A stretch of 64,000 bases of DNA from Burkholderiales bacterium PBB3 (lineage in GTDB: Bacteria; Pseudomonadota; Gammaproteobacteria; Burkholderiales; Burkholderiaceae_C): NCBI GenBank assembly GCA_002256115.1, contig NKIK01000017.1, positions 1-64,000 on the forward strand, given 5' to 3'. Each line of letters starts with the position of its first letter. Positions within the stretch are counted from its first letter, which is position 1. Under the pieces are notes generated by a model. It was not told the DNA's origin and ran no database searches. It saw only the letters and a list, made by a program, of their open reading frames with translations. A program made the translations under genes and the position numbers. Of the stretch, positions 18,967 to 28,710 are shown piece by piece.

Positions 18967-18988
18967 TTCTTACTATATGCAGTAAGAA
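18967..18988 (-). promoter_or_regulatory. Palindrome TTCTTACT-N6-AGTAAGAA upstream of the antitoxin gene
   Basis: Perfect 8-base arms at 18967-18974 and 18981-18988, 10 bases upstream of the antitoxin start, with a further TCTTAC at 18989-18994. A site in this place fits autorepression by the AbrB-type antitoxin, alone or with the toxin. Confidence 0.65.
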
Positions 18989-19112
18989 TCTTACCAAATG
19001 GATGTGGCACCAACAAGCCTGACGCCAGCGGTACTGCACCACCAACTTATTCGCGGTATCTTCGGAGACTGTTGTTTCCCCACCCGCCCCACTCTGACGC
19101 ACGCTAGACACT

Positions 19113-20597
19113 ATGACCACTTCTCCCCTCGCCCAGCTCAAAGACCCCAGCCTGTTGAAGACCCACGCCCTGATCAACGGCCAGTGGCAGCCAGGCGGCT
19201 CTCGCTTTGACGTGCTGGACCCTGCCACCCACCAAAAGCTGGCCGATGTAGCCAATATGGGCCCTGCCGATGCCGAGGCCGCCATTGCCGCCGCCAATGC
19301 GGCTTGGCCCGCCTGGCGCAGCAAGACTGGCAAAGAGCGCAGCATCATTTTGCGCAAATGGTTTGATTTGTTGATGGCCAATCAGGACGATCTGGGCCGC
19401 CTGATGACGGCAGAGCAAGGCAAGCCCCTGCCGGAAGCCAAAGGCGAAGTGGCCTACGGCGCCAGCTTTGTGGAGTGGTACGCCGAGGAAGCCAAGCGCG
19501 TTAACGGCGAGACCCTGCCCCAGTTCGACAACAACCGCCGCCTGATGATCATCAAGCAGCCCATTGGCGTGTGCGCGGCCATTACGCCCTGGAACTTCCC
19601 GCTGGCCATGATCACCCGCAAGGTGGCCCCCGCCCTGGCCGCAGGCTGCACTGTCATCATCAAACCGGCCGAACTGACGCCACTGACCGCCCTGGCCGTG
19701 GCCGAGCTGGCCGTGCGCGCGGGCATTCCGGCCGGTGTGCTCAATATCCTGAGTGCCGATGCCAGCAACTCCATCGCCATTGGCAAAGTGCTGTGTGCCA
19801 GCGATGTAGTGCGCCACATCAGCTTCACAGGCAGCACCGAGGTGGGCCGCATCCTGATGGCGCAGAGTGCACCGACCATTAAAAAGCTCTCGTTGGAACT
19901 GGGCGGCAACGCCCCCTTCATCGTGTTTGACGATGCCGATATCGACAGCGCCGTAGAAGGCGCATTCGCCAGCAAATACCGCAATGCAGGTCAAACTTGT
20001 GTCTGCACCAACCGTTTTTATGTACAGGCGGGCGTCTACGAGCAGTTTGCCGAGAAGTTTGCCGCCAAGGTGCGCAGCGCCAAAGTGGGCAATGGCTTTG
20101 ACGAGGGTGTGAACCAGGGTCCACTGATTGAAGAAGCGGCCTTAGAAAAGGTGCAGCGCCACGTGGACGACGCTGTGGCCAAGGGTGGCCGCGTATTGGT
20201 GGGTGGCAAGCGCCTGAGCGCACTAGGGTCCGGTCAGTTTTTTGAACCCACGCTGGTAGCCGACGCTACCGCCGACATGCTGTGCGCCAAAGAGGAGACC
20301 TTTGGCCCCTTTGCCCCGATGTTCAAGTTCAACACGGAGCAAGAAGCCATAGAGGCCGCTAACGCCACCGAGTTTGGCCTGGCCAGCTACTTCTATAGCC
20401 GTGACATCGGCCGCATCTACCGCGTGGGTGAGGCTTTGGAATACGGCATGGTCGGCGTCAATGTCGGCATTTTGGCGACCGAGCACGTGCCCTTTGGCGG
20501 TGTGAAACAGTCTGGCCTGGGCCGCGAAGGCTCGCATTTCGGCATGGACGATTACGTCGAAATTAAGTACCTCTGCATTGGCGATATCTTGAAGTAA
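19113..20597 (+). CDS. gabD: NADP-dependent succinate-semialdehyde dehydrogenase
   Basis: Oxidises succinate semialdehyde to succinate, the last step of GABA breakdown. The 494-residue protein has ITPWNFPLAMITRK, the cofactor motif FTGSTEVGR, the catalytic Glu in LELGGNAPFIVF and the catalytic Cys in RNAGQTCVCTNRF, in the order and spacing of GabD. The C-terminus PFGGVKQSGLGREGSHFGMD is also characteristic. No gabT neighbour is present. The gene stands between the toxin-antitoxin pair and the sugar-nucleotide cluster. Confidence 0.92.
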   Translation: MTTSPLAQLKDPSLLKTHALINGQWQPGGSRFDVLDPATHQKLADVANMGPADAEAAIAAANAAWPAWRSKTGKERSIILRKWFDLLMANQDDLGRLMTAEQGKPLPEAKGEVAYGASFVEWYAEEAKRVNGETLPQFDNNRRLMIIKQPIGVCAAITPWNFPLAMITRKVAPALAAGCTVIIKPAELTPLTALAVAELAVRAGIPAGVLNILSADASNSIAIGKVLCASDVVRHISFTGSTEVGRILMAQSAPTIKKLSLELGGNAPFIVFDDADIDSAVEGAFASKYRNAGQTCVCTNRFYVQAGVYEQFAEKFAAKVRSAKVGNGFDEGVNQGPLIEEAALEKVQRHVDDAVAKGGRVLVGGKRLSALGSGQFFEPTLVADATADMLCAKEETFGPFAPMFKFNTEQEAIEAANATEFGLASYFYSRDIGRIYRVGEALEYGMVGVNVGILATEHVPFGGVKQSGLGREGSHFGMDDYVEIKYLCIGDILK

Positions 20598-20619
20598 TTT
20601 GGCCACCGCCATTTGCTGA

Positions 20620-20663
20620 TAAAGTAACTGTCAGTTTTTCCCCGACAATAGCGGGTTACTTTA
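20620..20663 (+). promoter_or_regulatory. Inverted repeat upstream of rfbB
   Basis: TAAAGTAAC (20620-20628) faces GTTACTTTA (20655-20663); nested inside are TGTC (20629-20632) and GACA (20644-20647). It ends 14 bases before the rfbB ATG and could be an operator or a leader RNA hairpin for the polysaccharide cluster. Confidence 0.5.
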
Positions 20664-20677
20664 CAGGGACGGAATGA

Positions 20678-21769
20678 ATGACTATCCTCATCACCGGCGG
20701 CGCCGGATTCATTGGCAGTAACTTTGTGCTGGACTGGTTGGCCCAGTCCGAAGAGACGGTTATCAATCTCGACAAGCTCACCTATGCAGGCAATCTGCAG
20801 AATTTGACGTCCCTGTCTGAAAACCCAGAGCACATCTTTGTGGAGGGTGACTTTGGCGATGTGGCCTTGGTCAATCAGTTGCTGAGGGCGCACCAGCCCC
20901 GCGCCGTTCTGAACTTTGCGGCCGAGAGCCACGTAGACCGCTCGATCCACGGCCCGGGTGAGTTCATTCACACCAACATCGTCGGCACCTTCAATTTCCT
21001 CGAATGCGTGCGGGCCTACTGGAGTGGCCTTGCAGCGGATGCCAAAACGGCCTTCCGTTTCTTACATGTGTCCACCGATGAGGTGTACGGATCACTGAGC
21101 AAAACGGACCCCGCCTTTACCGAGAACAACAAGTACGAGCCCAACAGCCCCTACAGCGCCAGCAAGGCTGCCAGCGACCACTTGGTGCGCGCCTACCACC
21201 ACACCTATGGCCTGCCGGTAATCACCACCAATTGCAGCAACAATTACGGCCCCTTCCATTTTCCCGAGAAGCTGATCCCGCTGATGATCGTGAACGCCCA
21301 GGCGGGCAAGCCGCTGCCGGTGTATGGCGATGGTCAACAAATCCGCGACTGGCTCTATGTGAAAGACCATTGCAGCGCTATTCGCCGCGTGCTGGAAGCC
21401 GGTGCAGTGGGCGAGGTCTACAACGTGGGCGGCTGGAATGAGAAACCCAATCTGGACATCGTACACACTGTGTGCGCGCTCTTGGACGAGCTGAAGCCCC
21501 GCGCCGATGGGAAGCCCTACAACGAGCAGATCACCTACGTGACCGACCGCCCTGGCCATGACCGCCGCTATGCGATTGATGCCCGCAAGATTGAAAGCCA
21601 GCTGGGCTGGAAGCCTGCCGAGACCTTTGAGACCGGCATCCGCAAAACCGTGCAGTGGTATTTGGACAACCCCGAGTGGGTTGCCAATGTGCAAAGCGGC
21701 AGTTACAAAGACTGGGTGAACCGCCAATACGGCGACCAGGCACCTGCGGCGGCTGGAGTGGCGGCATGA
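20678..21769 (+). CDS. rfbB: dTDP-glucose 4,6-dehydratase
   Basis: Second step of dTDP-L-rhamnose synthesis: converts dTDP-glucose to dTDP-4-keto-6-deoxyglucose using bound NAD. The 363-residue protein has the Rossmann motif [11 protein letters not shown], the substrate-site [11 protein letters not shown] and the catalytic [13 protein letters not shown] (Tyr-x3-Lys). It is the first gene of rfbBDAC; its stop overlaps the rfbD start (ATGA). Confidence 0.96.
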   Translation: MTILITGGAGFIGSNFVLDWLAQSEETVINLDKLTYAGNLQNLTSLSENPEHIFVEGDFGDVALVNQLLRAHQPRAVLNFAAESHVDRSIHGPGEFIHTNIVGTFNFLECVRAYWSGLAADAKTAFRFLHVSTDEVYGSLSKTDPAFTENNKYEPNSPYSASKAASDHLVRAYHHTYGLPVITTNCSNNYGPFHFPEKLIPLMIVNAQAGKPLPVYGDGQQIRDWLYVKDHCSAIRRVLEAGAVGEVYNVGGWNEKPNLDIVHTVCALLDELKPRADGKPYNEQITYVTDRPGHDRRYAIDARKIESQLGWKPAETFETGIRKTVQWYLDNPEWVANVQSGSYKDWVNRQYGDQAPAAAGVAA

Positions 21770-22674
21770 AGATACTGCTACTGGGGCGTGGTGGGCAAGT
21801 CGGTTGGGAACTGCAGCGTAGTTTGTCACTGTTGGGGGAAGTGGTCGCGGTGGACTTTGACGCAGCCGACAACCCGGATGGCATGTGTGGCGACTTCACC
21901 GACCTGGCCGGTCTAGCAGAGACCGTACGCCGCGTGCAACCGCAAATTATTGTGAATGCCGCCGCCCACACGGCGGTCGACAAAGCCGAGGGCGAACCCG
22001 AAGTAGCAAAGCTGATTAATGCGCTAGCACCCGCCACACTTGCGGGAGCAGCTACTGAATTAGGAGCGTGGCTGGTGCACTTCAGCACCGACTATGTATT
22101 TGATGGCAGCGGCAGCCAGCCCCGGCAGGAAACCGATGCCACCAGCCCCTTGAGCGTGTATGGTCGCACCAAACTGGAAGGCGAGCAGGCCGTGGCTAGC
22201 ACGCCGAAACATTTGATTTTTCGTACCAGTTGGGTGTACGCCGCCCGCGGCGGCAACTTTGCCAAGACCATGCTGCGCCTAGCCGGTGAACGGGAGGCCC
22301 TGACTGTCATTGACGACCAGGTGGGTGCGCCCACCTCGGCCGAGCTGCTGGCCGACGTGACTGCCCATGCGCTGCGCGCGGCAATTGCCAACCCACAACT
22401 CGCGGGCCTGTACCATTGCGTGGCGGGTGGCGAGACCACCTGGTACGGCTACTGCCAATACGTGCTGGCCCAGGCCCAGGCTTTGGGTTGGACCCTAAAA
22501 GTAGGCCCCGCGCGGGTCTCACCCACCACCACCGCCAGCTACCCCACACCAGCGCAGCGCCCACTCAACTCCCGCCTCAACACCGCCAAGTTGCAGAGCG
22601 CTTTTGGTCTGCAGTTGCCCGATTGGCAGCAGGGTGTAGCCCGCATGCTGACTGAGATTTCAGGAAAACTATAA
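21766..22674 (+). CDS. rfbD: dTDP-4-dehydrorhamnose reductase
   Basis: Last step of dTDP-L-rhamnose synthesis, NAD(P)H-dependent reduction of the 4-keto group. The 302-residue protein has [36 protein letters not shown] and the catalytic [12 protein letters not shown] 21766 is coupled to the rfbB stop and gives the standard N-terminus [13 protein letters not shown]; the frame is open further left inside rfbB but without similarity. Confidence 0.95.
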   Translation: MKILLLGRGGQVGWELQRSLSLLGEVVAVDFDAADNPDGMCGDFTDLAGLAETVRRVQPQIIVNAAAHTAVDKAEGEPEVAKLINALAPATLAGAATELGAWLVHFSTDYVFDGSGSQPRQETDATSPLSVYGRTKLEGEQAVASTPKHLIFRTSWVYAARGGNFAKTMLRLAGEREALTVIDDQVGAPTSAELLADVTAHALRAAIANPQLAGLYHCVAGGETTWYGYCQYVLAQAQALGWTLKVGPARVSPTTTASYPTPAQRPLNSRLNTAKLQSAFGLQLPDWQQGVARMLTEISGKL

Positions 22675-22676
22675 CC

Positions 22677-23591
22677 ATGCCACCAAGCAATAAACCCAAC
22701 CTCAACCCCACCGGCCGCAAAGGCATTATTCTGGCCGGTGGCAGCGGTACGCGGCTATATCCGTCGACGCAAGCCGTTAGCAAGCAATTGCTGCCGATCT
22801 ACGACAAGCCCATGATTTATTACCCCTTGAGTGCGCTGCTTCTGGCAGGTATCAAGGAGGTGCTGGTGATATCAACCCCGCAAGACACTCCCCGCTTTGA
22901 GCAACTACTGGGCGACGGCAGCCAATGGGGTGTTCAGATTAGCTACGCCGTGCAGCCCTCACCCGATGGGCTAGCCCAGGCTTTTTTGATTGGCGAGGAG
23001 TTCTTGAACGGCGCGCCCAGCGCGCTAGTCTTGGGCGATAACATTTTTTATGGCCACGACTTCGCAAGTTTGGTGCACAGCGCCAACAACCAAACCGAAG
23101 GCGCCACCGTATTTGCCTATGCTGTGCATGACCCCGAGCGCTATGGCGTGGTCGAATTCAACGCCGATGGCCGTGCCATCAGCCTGGAAGAAAAACCCAA
23201 ATCCCCCAAGTCACGCTATGCCGTGACCGGTCTGTATTTTTACGACAAACAAGTCGTGGAGCTCGCCAAGCAAGTCAAGCCGTCTGCGCGTGGCGAGCTG
23301 GAGATTACCGACCTCAACCGCATGTACCTGGAGCAAGGCACATTGGACGTGCAAACCATGGGCCGCGGCTACGCCTGGCTAGACACCGGCACACACGAGT
23401 CCATGCTCGAAGCCAGCCAGTTCATCTACACCATTGAGCATCGCCAGGGCCTCAAGGTCGCGTGCCCCGAAGAAATCGCCTGGCGCAGTGGCTGGATCAA
23501 TGATGAACAGCTCGGCGCGCTTGCAGCGCCCCTGGCCAAGTCGGGCTATGGCCAATATCTGGTGCGTTTGTTGACAGAAAAGGTGTTTTGA
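22677..23591 (+). CDS. rfbA: Glucose-1-phosphate thymidylyltransferase
   Basis: First step of the pathway: forms dTDP-glucose from glucose 1-phosphate and dTTP. The 304-residue protein has the nucleotidyl-transfer signature [43 protein letters not shown], and [12 protein letters not shown]. The TGA overlaps the rfbC ATG by one base. The extra N-terminal segment [14 protein letters not shown] is not conserved; the functional start could be at a later codon, but no other ATG precedes the motif. Confidence 0.96.
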   Translation: MPPSNKPNLNPTGRKGIILAGGSGTRLYPSTQAVSKQLLPIYDKPMIYYPLSALLLAGIKEVLVISTPQDTPRFEQLLGDGSQWGVQISYAVQPSPDGLAQAFLIGEEFLNGAPSALVLGDNIFYGHDFASLVHSANNQTEGATVFAYAVHDPERYGVVEFNADGRAISLEEKPKSPKSRYAVTGLYFYDKQVVELAKQVKPSARGELEITDLNRMYLEQGTLDVQTMGRGYAWLDTGTHESMLEASQFIYTIEHRQGLKVACPEEIAWRSGWINDEQLGALAAPLAKSGYGQYLVRLLTEKVF

Positions 23592-24127
23592 TGAAAGCGA
23601 GTCGCTGCAAGATTGCTGATGTTTTTTTGATCGAACCGAAGGTGTTCGGCGATGAGCGTGGTTTTTTCTACGAAAGTTTTAACCAAAAGGTTTTTAACGA
23701 AGCCACGGGTGCGCAGTGGTCTTTCGTGCAAGACAACCACTCCAAGTCCAGCCAAGGTGTTTTACGAGGCTTGCACTACCAAATCGTACAACCCCAGGGC
23801 AAGCTGGTACGCGTGGTATCCGGAGAGGTTTTTGATGTGGCCGTAGACATTCGCAAAGACTCCCCCACCTATGGTCAATGGGTCGGCGAAATCTTGAGCG
23901 GAACCAACCACCGCCAGCTTTGGGTCCCCCCCGGGCTGGCTCACGGATTTTTGGTTTTGTCAGAGAGCGCAGAGTTTTTGTACAAAACCACCGATTACTA
24001 CGCGCCGGCCCATGAACGCTGCATTGTCTGGAACGACCCGACTTTAGGCATCGCATGGCCGTCCATCCAGGCAGAGCCCAAGCTGTCAGCGAAAGATGCG
24101 GCGGGTATTGCTTTTGTAGATGCGTAG
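23591..24127 (+). CDS. rfbC: dTDP-4-dehydrorhamnose 3,5-epimerase
   Basis: Third step: double epimerisation giving dTDP-4-keto-L-rhamnose. The 178-residue cupin-fold protein has EPKVFGDERGFFYESFN, the catalytic-His segment VLRGLHYQ, and PPGLAHGFLVLSE. ATG 23591 shares one base with the rfbA stop. Completes an uninterrupted rfbBDAC operon. Confidence 0.95.
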   Translation: MKASRCKIADVFLIEPKVFGDERGFFYESFNQKVFNEATGAQWSFVQDNHSKSSQGVLRGLHYQIVQPQGKLVRVVSGEVFDVAVDIRKDSPTYGQWVGEILSGTNHRQLWVPPGLAHGFLVLSESAEFLYKTTDYYAPAHERCIVWNDPTLGIAWPSIQAEPKLSAKDAAGIAFVDA

Positions 24128-24166
24128 GAAAATTTCAAGCAATGTCCCTGAGAAAGCTGGACCACT

Positions 24167-25177
24167 GTGAATATATTCATTACGGGCGGTGCAGGTTACA
24201 TCGGGTCTCACACTTGCGTTGAACTGCTCAACGCTGGGCACCAAGTCGCAGTATTCGACAATTTTTGCGATAGTGATCCAGAAGCACTTGCGCGTGTGGA
24301 ACGTATTTCGGGTGTCCGACCACGCTTGTACCAGGGCGATGTGCGTGACCTGGACGTTCTGACACATGCGTTACGTGATAGCGCGGCAACCGCAGTAATT
24401 CACTTTGCTGGACTCAAAGCGGTCGGTGATTCGGTCCTGCATCCACTGAACTACTACGACAACAACGTCTTGGGAACACTGTGCTTACTACGGGCCATGG
24501 GGCATTGCGATGTTAAGCAGCTCGTGTTTAGCTCCTCAGCAACGGTCTACGGTGACCCTATTGAGCTACCGATCCCAGAGAAGCACGCACTATCAGCGAA
24601 TAACCCCTATGGTCAAACCAAACTGGTTATTGAGAAAATGTTGCGCGATCTTTACAGCAGCGATACCAGTTGGCGGATATCGATCCTGCGCTATTTCAAT
24701 CCGGTGGGGGCACACAGCAGCGGCTTGATCGGTGAAGACCCCAAAGGAACACCGAATAACTTGATGCCCTTTGTGGCACAAGTCGCGGTAGGTCGACGCG
24801 AATACTTGAATGTCTGGGGCAATGACTACGCCACACCTGATGGAACTGGTGTGCGCGACTACATCCACGTCGTTGATCTGGCGTTAGGGCACGTCAAAGC
24901 CTTAGAACGCCTACAAAGCAGGACAGAATGCGAGGCATTCAATTTAGGCACAGGCATTGGCTACAGTGTGTTAGACATCGTACGGGCTTTTGAAGCTGCC
25001 TGCGGCAAGGAGCTGCCCTACCGTATCGCGCCCCGTCGTTCGGGTGACATTGCTGTGTACTACGCTGACCCGAGCAAGGCAAAAAAATGGCTCAATTGGG
25101 AAGCCCAACGTGACTTGAAAACCATGTGTGAGGATAGTTGGCGTTGGCAAAGCACCAACCCTTTGGGCTATGGTTGA
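24167..25177 (+). CDS. galE: UDP-glucose 4-epimerase
   Basis: Interconverts UDP-glucose and UDP-galactose with bound NAD. The 336-residue protein starts MNIFITGGAGYIGSHTCVEL (GTG start at 24167) and has FSSSATVYGDP and the catalytic NPYGQTKLVIE, then RYFNPVGAH, all standard for GalE. Base composition is more AT-rich and codon choice more relaxed than in the rfb genes before it, which may reflect separate acquisition. It lies 39 bases after rfbC. Confidence 0.95.
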   Translation: MNIFITGGAGYIGSHTCVELLNAGHQVAVFDNFCDSDPEALARVERISGVRPRLYQGDVRDLDVLTHALRDSAATAVIHFAGLKAVGDSVLHPLNYYDNNVLGTLCLLRAMGHCDVKQLVFSSSATVYGDPIELPIPEKHALSANNPYGQTKLVIEKMLRDLYSSDTSWRISILRYFNPVGAHSSGLIGEDPKGTPNNLMPFVAQVAVGRREYLNVWGNDYATPDGTGVRDYIHVVDLALGHVKALERLQSRTECEAFNLGTGIGYSVLDIVRAFEAACGKELPYRIAPRRSGDIAVYYADPSKAKKWLNWEAQRDLKTMCEDSWRWQSTNPLGYG

Positions 25178-25210
25178 GCCTAAACTCAAACGACCACAGG
25201 AGCTGCACAC

Positions 25211-26314
25211 ATGGCAAAAGGAATGATCCTGGCGGCCGGCCAGGGTACACGGGTCCGCCCGCTGACCAAATACCTGCCTAAGCCCATGGTGCCCATTCTG
25301 GGCAAGCCAGTGATGGAGTATTTGATTGAACATTTGGCCAGTTTCGGGATTACCGAAATTATGGTGAATGTGGCATTTCAACACCAAAAAATTGAACAGT
25401 ATTTTGGCGACGGCCACCGCTGGGGTGTGCAGTTGGGGTACTCGTATGAGGGCATGCGGGAGCATGGTGAAGTAGTTCCCAAACCCATGGGGTCGGCGGG
25501 CGGCATGCGGCGTATACAAGACTTCAGCCGGTTCTTTGATGAAACCACGTTGGTGCTATGCGGAGATGCACTCATTGATCTTGATATTGGCGCTGCCTTG
25601 CATGAGCACAAAACAAAAGCTGCAATAGCCAGTGTCGTAACCCTGGATGTCCCGTTAGCGGATGTTAGCAATTACGGCATCGTGGAGGCCAATGAAGATG
25701 GTCAAATTCAATCGTTTCAGGAAAAACCAAACTCCGAAGACGCCAAGTCAACCCTGGCCAGCACCGGCATCTATATTTTTAACCCTGAGGTTCTAGACCT
25801 GGTCCCCGCAGGGCAGATATACGACATAGGCTCGCAGTTATTTCCACAATTGGTCGAACAAAAACTACCGTTCTATGCCCAAAAGCGCTTCTTCAATTGG
25901 ATAGACATTGGCCGTGTCAGCGACTATTGGTCTGTACTGCAGCGGGTGCTGCGCGGTGACATTGCCCAAATGAAAATACCTGGGCGTGAAGTGAGACCGG
26001 GCGTTTGGGTCGGACTCAACACCTCTGTTGCTTGGGATCAGGTCAAAATTCAGGGCCCGGTATACGTCGGATCCAGCGTGAGGATCGAACCTGGTGCAGT
26101 GATTGTCGGTCCTTGTTGGATAGGACACGGTAGCGTGATCCGTTCAGGTGCCAAGGTCACACGCAGCATTTTGTTTGAATACACCCGAATAGCGGCCGAT
26201 ATGCACTTCAGCGAAATGATTGTCTCGCCAGAGTATTGTGTGAACCGCGATGGTGAAACGCTTTACCGCGGCGATGACACCGCCCAATTGCGTTGGGGCG
26301 ATGCCCGCGCATGA
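25211..26314 (+). CDS. Sugar nucleotidyltransferase with left-handed beta-helix domain
   Basis: A 367-residue NDP-sugar pyrophosphorylase, probably mannose-1-phosphate guanylyltransferase-like (ManB/GMPP type) or glucose-1-phosphate specific. The N-terminal catalytic domain has LAAGQGTRVRPLTKYLPKPM and LCGDALIDLDIGAAL; the C-terminal part has hexapeptide-type repeats (GPVYVGSSVRIEPGAVIVGP, IGHGSVIRSGAKV). The nucleotide and sugar cannot be assigned from the motifs. Its composition resembles galE. It lies between galE and manC in one orientation, so it is part of the polysaccharide precursor cluster. Confidence 0.8.
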   Translation: MAKGMILAAGQGTRVRPLTKYLPKPMVPILGKPVMEYLIEHLASFGITEIMVNVAFQHQKIEQYFGDGHRWGVQLGYSYEGMREHGEVVPKPMGSAGGMRRIQDFSRFFDETTLVLCGDALIDLDIGAALHEHKTKAAIASVVTLDVPLADVSNYGIVEANEDGQIQSFQEKPNSEDAKSTLASTGIYIFNPEVLDLVPAGQIYDIGSQLFPQLVEQKLPFYAQKRFFNWIDIGRVSDYWSVLQRVLRGDIAQMKIPGREVRPGVWVGLNTSVAWDQVKIQGPVYVGSSVRIEPGAVIVGPCWIGHGSVIRSGAKVTRSILFEYTRIAADMHFSEMIVSPEYCVNRDGETLYRGDDTAQLRWGDARA

Positions 26315-26333
26315 CCGAGGCCATGAAATTACT

Positions 26334-27797
26334 ATGAAGATACAACCCGTCGTTTTGTCCGGCGGATCAGGTACGCGGCTGTGGCCGCTGTCGCGCGAAA
26401 AGTACCCTAAGCAATTGCTTTCGTTGGTGGGCGATGACTCGCTGCTGCAGGCCACGGTGCGCCGTGTTGAGGGCCTGGAAGGCGCGAATGGGGTAAGTGG
26501 GGTAACACTGGCGGCACCCCTGGTGGTGTGCAATGAAGAGTACCGCTTTGTGATTGCCGAGCAGCTGCGCCTGATGGGCCAGAGCGGCAGCATTGTGCTG
26601 GAGCCCATGGGGCGCAATACGGCCCCGGCCCTGACGCTGGCTGCACTGGCCGCTATCAAAAACGAAGCCGATGCCGTGCTGCTGGTGATGCCGGCGGACC
26701 ATGTGATTTTGGACACGGCAGCGTTCCAGGCCGCGGTGCGCCAGGGCGCTGCGCTGGCCGATGCGGGCGCGGTGGTGACCTTTGGCATTACGCCCGATGC
26801 GCCGGAGACCGGCTACGGCTATATCCAATCGGGTGAAGCATTCCAAGGCGCCAAGCGCATTGCACGCTTTGTGGAAAAACCTGACTTGGCCACCGCCGAG
26901 AGCTACTTGGCCGCAGGCACTTACCTGTGGAACAGCGGCATCTTCATGATGAAGGCATCGGTATGGATGCAGGCCATGGCTGCGTGCCGCGCCGATATTT
27001 TGGCGGCTTGCCAAAAGGCGTGGGACGAGGGTAAGGTGGATGGCGAATTCATGCGCGTGGGCAAAGAGACCTTTGCGCAGTGCCCCAGCGATTCGATTGA
27101 CTACGCGGTGATGGAGCGGCTGGCGGCAGGTAATGGTGGGGCAACCAATACCGCCCTGCCCCCCGGTGTGGTGATTCCCTTGAGCGCGGGCTGGTCAGAC
27201 GTAGGCGCGTGGGACGCGCTGTGGCAAGTGCTGCCCAAAGACGCGGCGGGCAATGTGGCCCAGGGTGATGTGATGCTGCAAGACTGCAACAATACGTTGG
27301 CCCTGTCGAGCAGCCGCCTGATTGCCTGCGTGGGCGTGAGCGACCTGATCGTGGTGGAGACTGCCGATGCAATTTTGGTGGCCCACAAGGACAAGACACA
27401 GGACGTGAAAAAGATTGTGGACGGCCTGAAGAAGAGCGGCCGCGCCGAGGGATCGATGCACCGCAAGGTGTTCCGACCTTGGGGTTGGTACGACGGCGTG
27501 GATGCAGGCGAGCGCTTCCAGGTTAAGCGCATTGTGGTTAAGCCGCAAGGCATTTTGTCGCTGCAAATGCACCACCACCGCGCTGAGCACTGGATCGTGG
27601 TCAGTGGCACCGCCAAAGTGACGCGCGGTGAGGAGACCTACCTGGTGTCTGAAAACGAATCCACCTTCATCCCGCTGGGCACCACCCACCGCCTGGAAAA
27701 CCCAGGCCGCGTGCCGCTGGAGATGATTGAAGTGCAGTCGGGCTCGTACCTGGGTGAGGACGATATCGTGCGGTTTGAGGATGTGTACGGGCGCTGA
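26334..27797 (+). CDS. manC: Mannose-1-phosphate guanylyltransferase / mannose-6-phosphate isomerase
   Basis: Bifunctional enzyme making GDP-mannose. The N-terminal domain has LSGGSGTRLWPLSREKYPKQ and FVEKPDLATAESYLAAGTYL; the C-terminal cupin isomerase domain has RPWGWYDGVD, ILSLQMHHHRAEHWIVVSGT and FIPLGTTHRLENPG. ATG 26334 gives the normal start MKIQPVVLSGG; the frame is open 84 bases further left inside the preceding gene. 487 residues is the usual length. With the rfb genes it points to an exopolysaccharide or O-antigen containing rhamnose and mannose-derived sugars. Confidence 0.94.
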   Translation: MKIQPVVLSGGSGTRLWPLSREKYPKQLLSLVGDDSLLQATVRRVEGLEGANGVSGVTLAAPLVVCNEEYRFVIAEQLRLMGQSGSIVLEPMGRNTAPALTLAALAAIKNEADAVLLVMPADHVILDTAAFQAAVRQGAALADAGAVVTFGITPDAPETGYGYIQSGEAFQGAKRIARFVEKPDLATAESYLAAGTYLWNSGIFMMKASVWMQAMAACRADILAACQKAWDEGKVDGEFMRVGKETFAQCPSDSIDYAVMERLAAGNGGATNTALPPGVVIPLSAGWSDVGAWDALWQVLPKDAAGNVAQGDVMLQDCNNTLALSSSRLIACVGVSDLIVVETADAILVAHKDKTQDVKKIVDGLKKSGRAEGSMHRKVFRPWGWYDGVDAGERFQVKRIVVKPQGILSLQMHHHRAEHWIVVSGTAKVTRGEETYLVSENESTFIPLGTTHRLENPGRVPLEMIEVQSGSYLGEDDIVRFEDVYGR

Positions 27798-27803
27798 GTG
27801 CTT

Positions 27804-28697
27804 TTACGGTGTGGTGGGTGCAAACAGCCACTGCACCACGGCGTCAAACTCGGCGCGCCATGCGGCCTCGTTGTGCTCAGCCTTGGGGGTGAGTTTGGAC
27901 CAGGTGTTGGCAGCCGGGTGGCCTTGGGCTTTGAGCTGCGCCAGCATGCGTTCATAGTCGCCCACCGCGCCACCTTCCATTCCGCCCATATAAAGCGCCA
28001 GCCGTGCATCAGGCGCTGGGCGCTGCTTGGCCGTCATGTCAAACACCGCCATGCCAGGCCAATAGGCGGGCGAAAAAATACCGGCTTTGCTGAAGACCTG
28101 CGGGTACTGCAATATGGCGTACTGCGAGATCAGCCCGCCCATAGAGCTGCCCATGATGCCCGTGGCTTCGCGGCCCGGCAGCGTGCGGTACTTAGCATCG
28201 ATCTGCGGCTTCACCACCTTGACGATGAAGTCCATGTACTGCGCGCCCTCGCCTTTGCCAAAACGTTCATGGTCCCAGGGGTTGAGTTCGGTCATGCGCT
28301 TTTCGCCACCGTTGTCGATACCCACCACGATCAGCTCCAGGCCTTGGGCTTTGGCGAGGGCATCCAGCGTCTCGTCCACACCCCACTCACCCGCATAGGC
28401 CGTGGCTGCATCAAACAGGTTTTGGCCATCGTGCATATAGAGCACGGGGTAGCGTTTGGTGGAGGTGGCGTAGCCGGGCGGCAGGTAGAGGCGCACGGTG
28501 CGTTCGCGGTTCAAACCGGGTATGACCAGCGGCGGGGTGAGAACCGACACACCCGCCGTGGCGGTGCGCTTGGGCGGTGCGGGGGTTGCCGTTGTAGGTG
28601 TTGCGGCTGTAGGTGGTTCGGCCGCATGGCAGGCCAGCGCAGCACAGGTGCCCAGGGCAATCGCGCATGCGCGCAGACTTTGGGTGAGAATTTTCAT
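27804..28697 (-). CDS. Secreted esterase of the EsterD/Fes type
   Basis: A 297-residue alpha/beta-hydrolase-fold protein with a signal peptide (MKILTQSLRACAIALGTCAA, cleavage near ACHAAEP) and a Pro/Thr/Ala-rich linker. The catalytic serine is in GIMGSSMGGLISQY; YPVLYMHDGQNLFD and GIDNGGEKRMTELNPW are typical of putative esterase (trilactone/feruloyl-like) families. The catalytic His is probably in KAEHNEAAWRAEFD. It is next to and in line with the GH31 and amylase genes, suggesting a role in freeing substituents from exported carbohydrates; the substrate is not known. Confidence 0.82.
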   Translation of the reverse strand: MKILTQSLRACAIALGTCAALACHAAEPPTAATPTTATPAPPKRTATAGVSVLTPPLVIPGLNRERTVRLYLPPGYATSTKRYPVLYMHDGQNLFDAATAYAGEWGVDETLDALAKAQGLELIVVGIDNGGEKRMTELNPWDHERFGKGEGAQYMDFIVKVVKPQIDAKYRTLPGREATGIMGSSMGGLISQYAILQYPQVFSKAGIFSPAYWPGMAVFDMTAKQRPAPDARLALYMGGMEGGAVGDYERMLAQLKAQGHPAANTWSKLTPKAEHNEAAWRAEFDAVVQWLFAPTTP

Positions 28698-28710
28698 GGC
28701 GAGGCCTTCA

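Noticed and set aside
22030..22066. Sequence in rfbD resembling the dispersed repeat (TTGCGGGAGCAGCTACTGAA)
   Set aside because: The encoded residues align with normal RfbD without extra length, and the conserved CACTATCCAC core is absent, so resemblance is probably chance.
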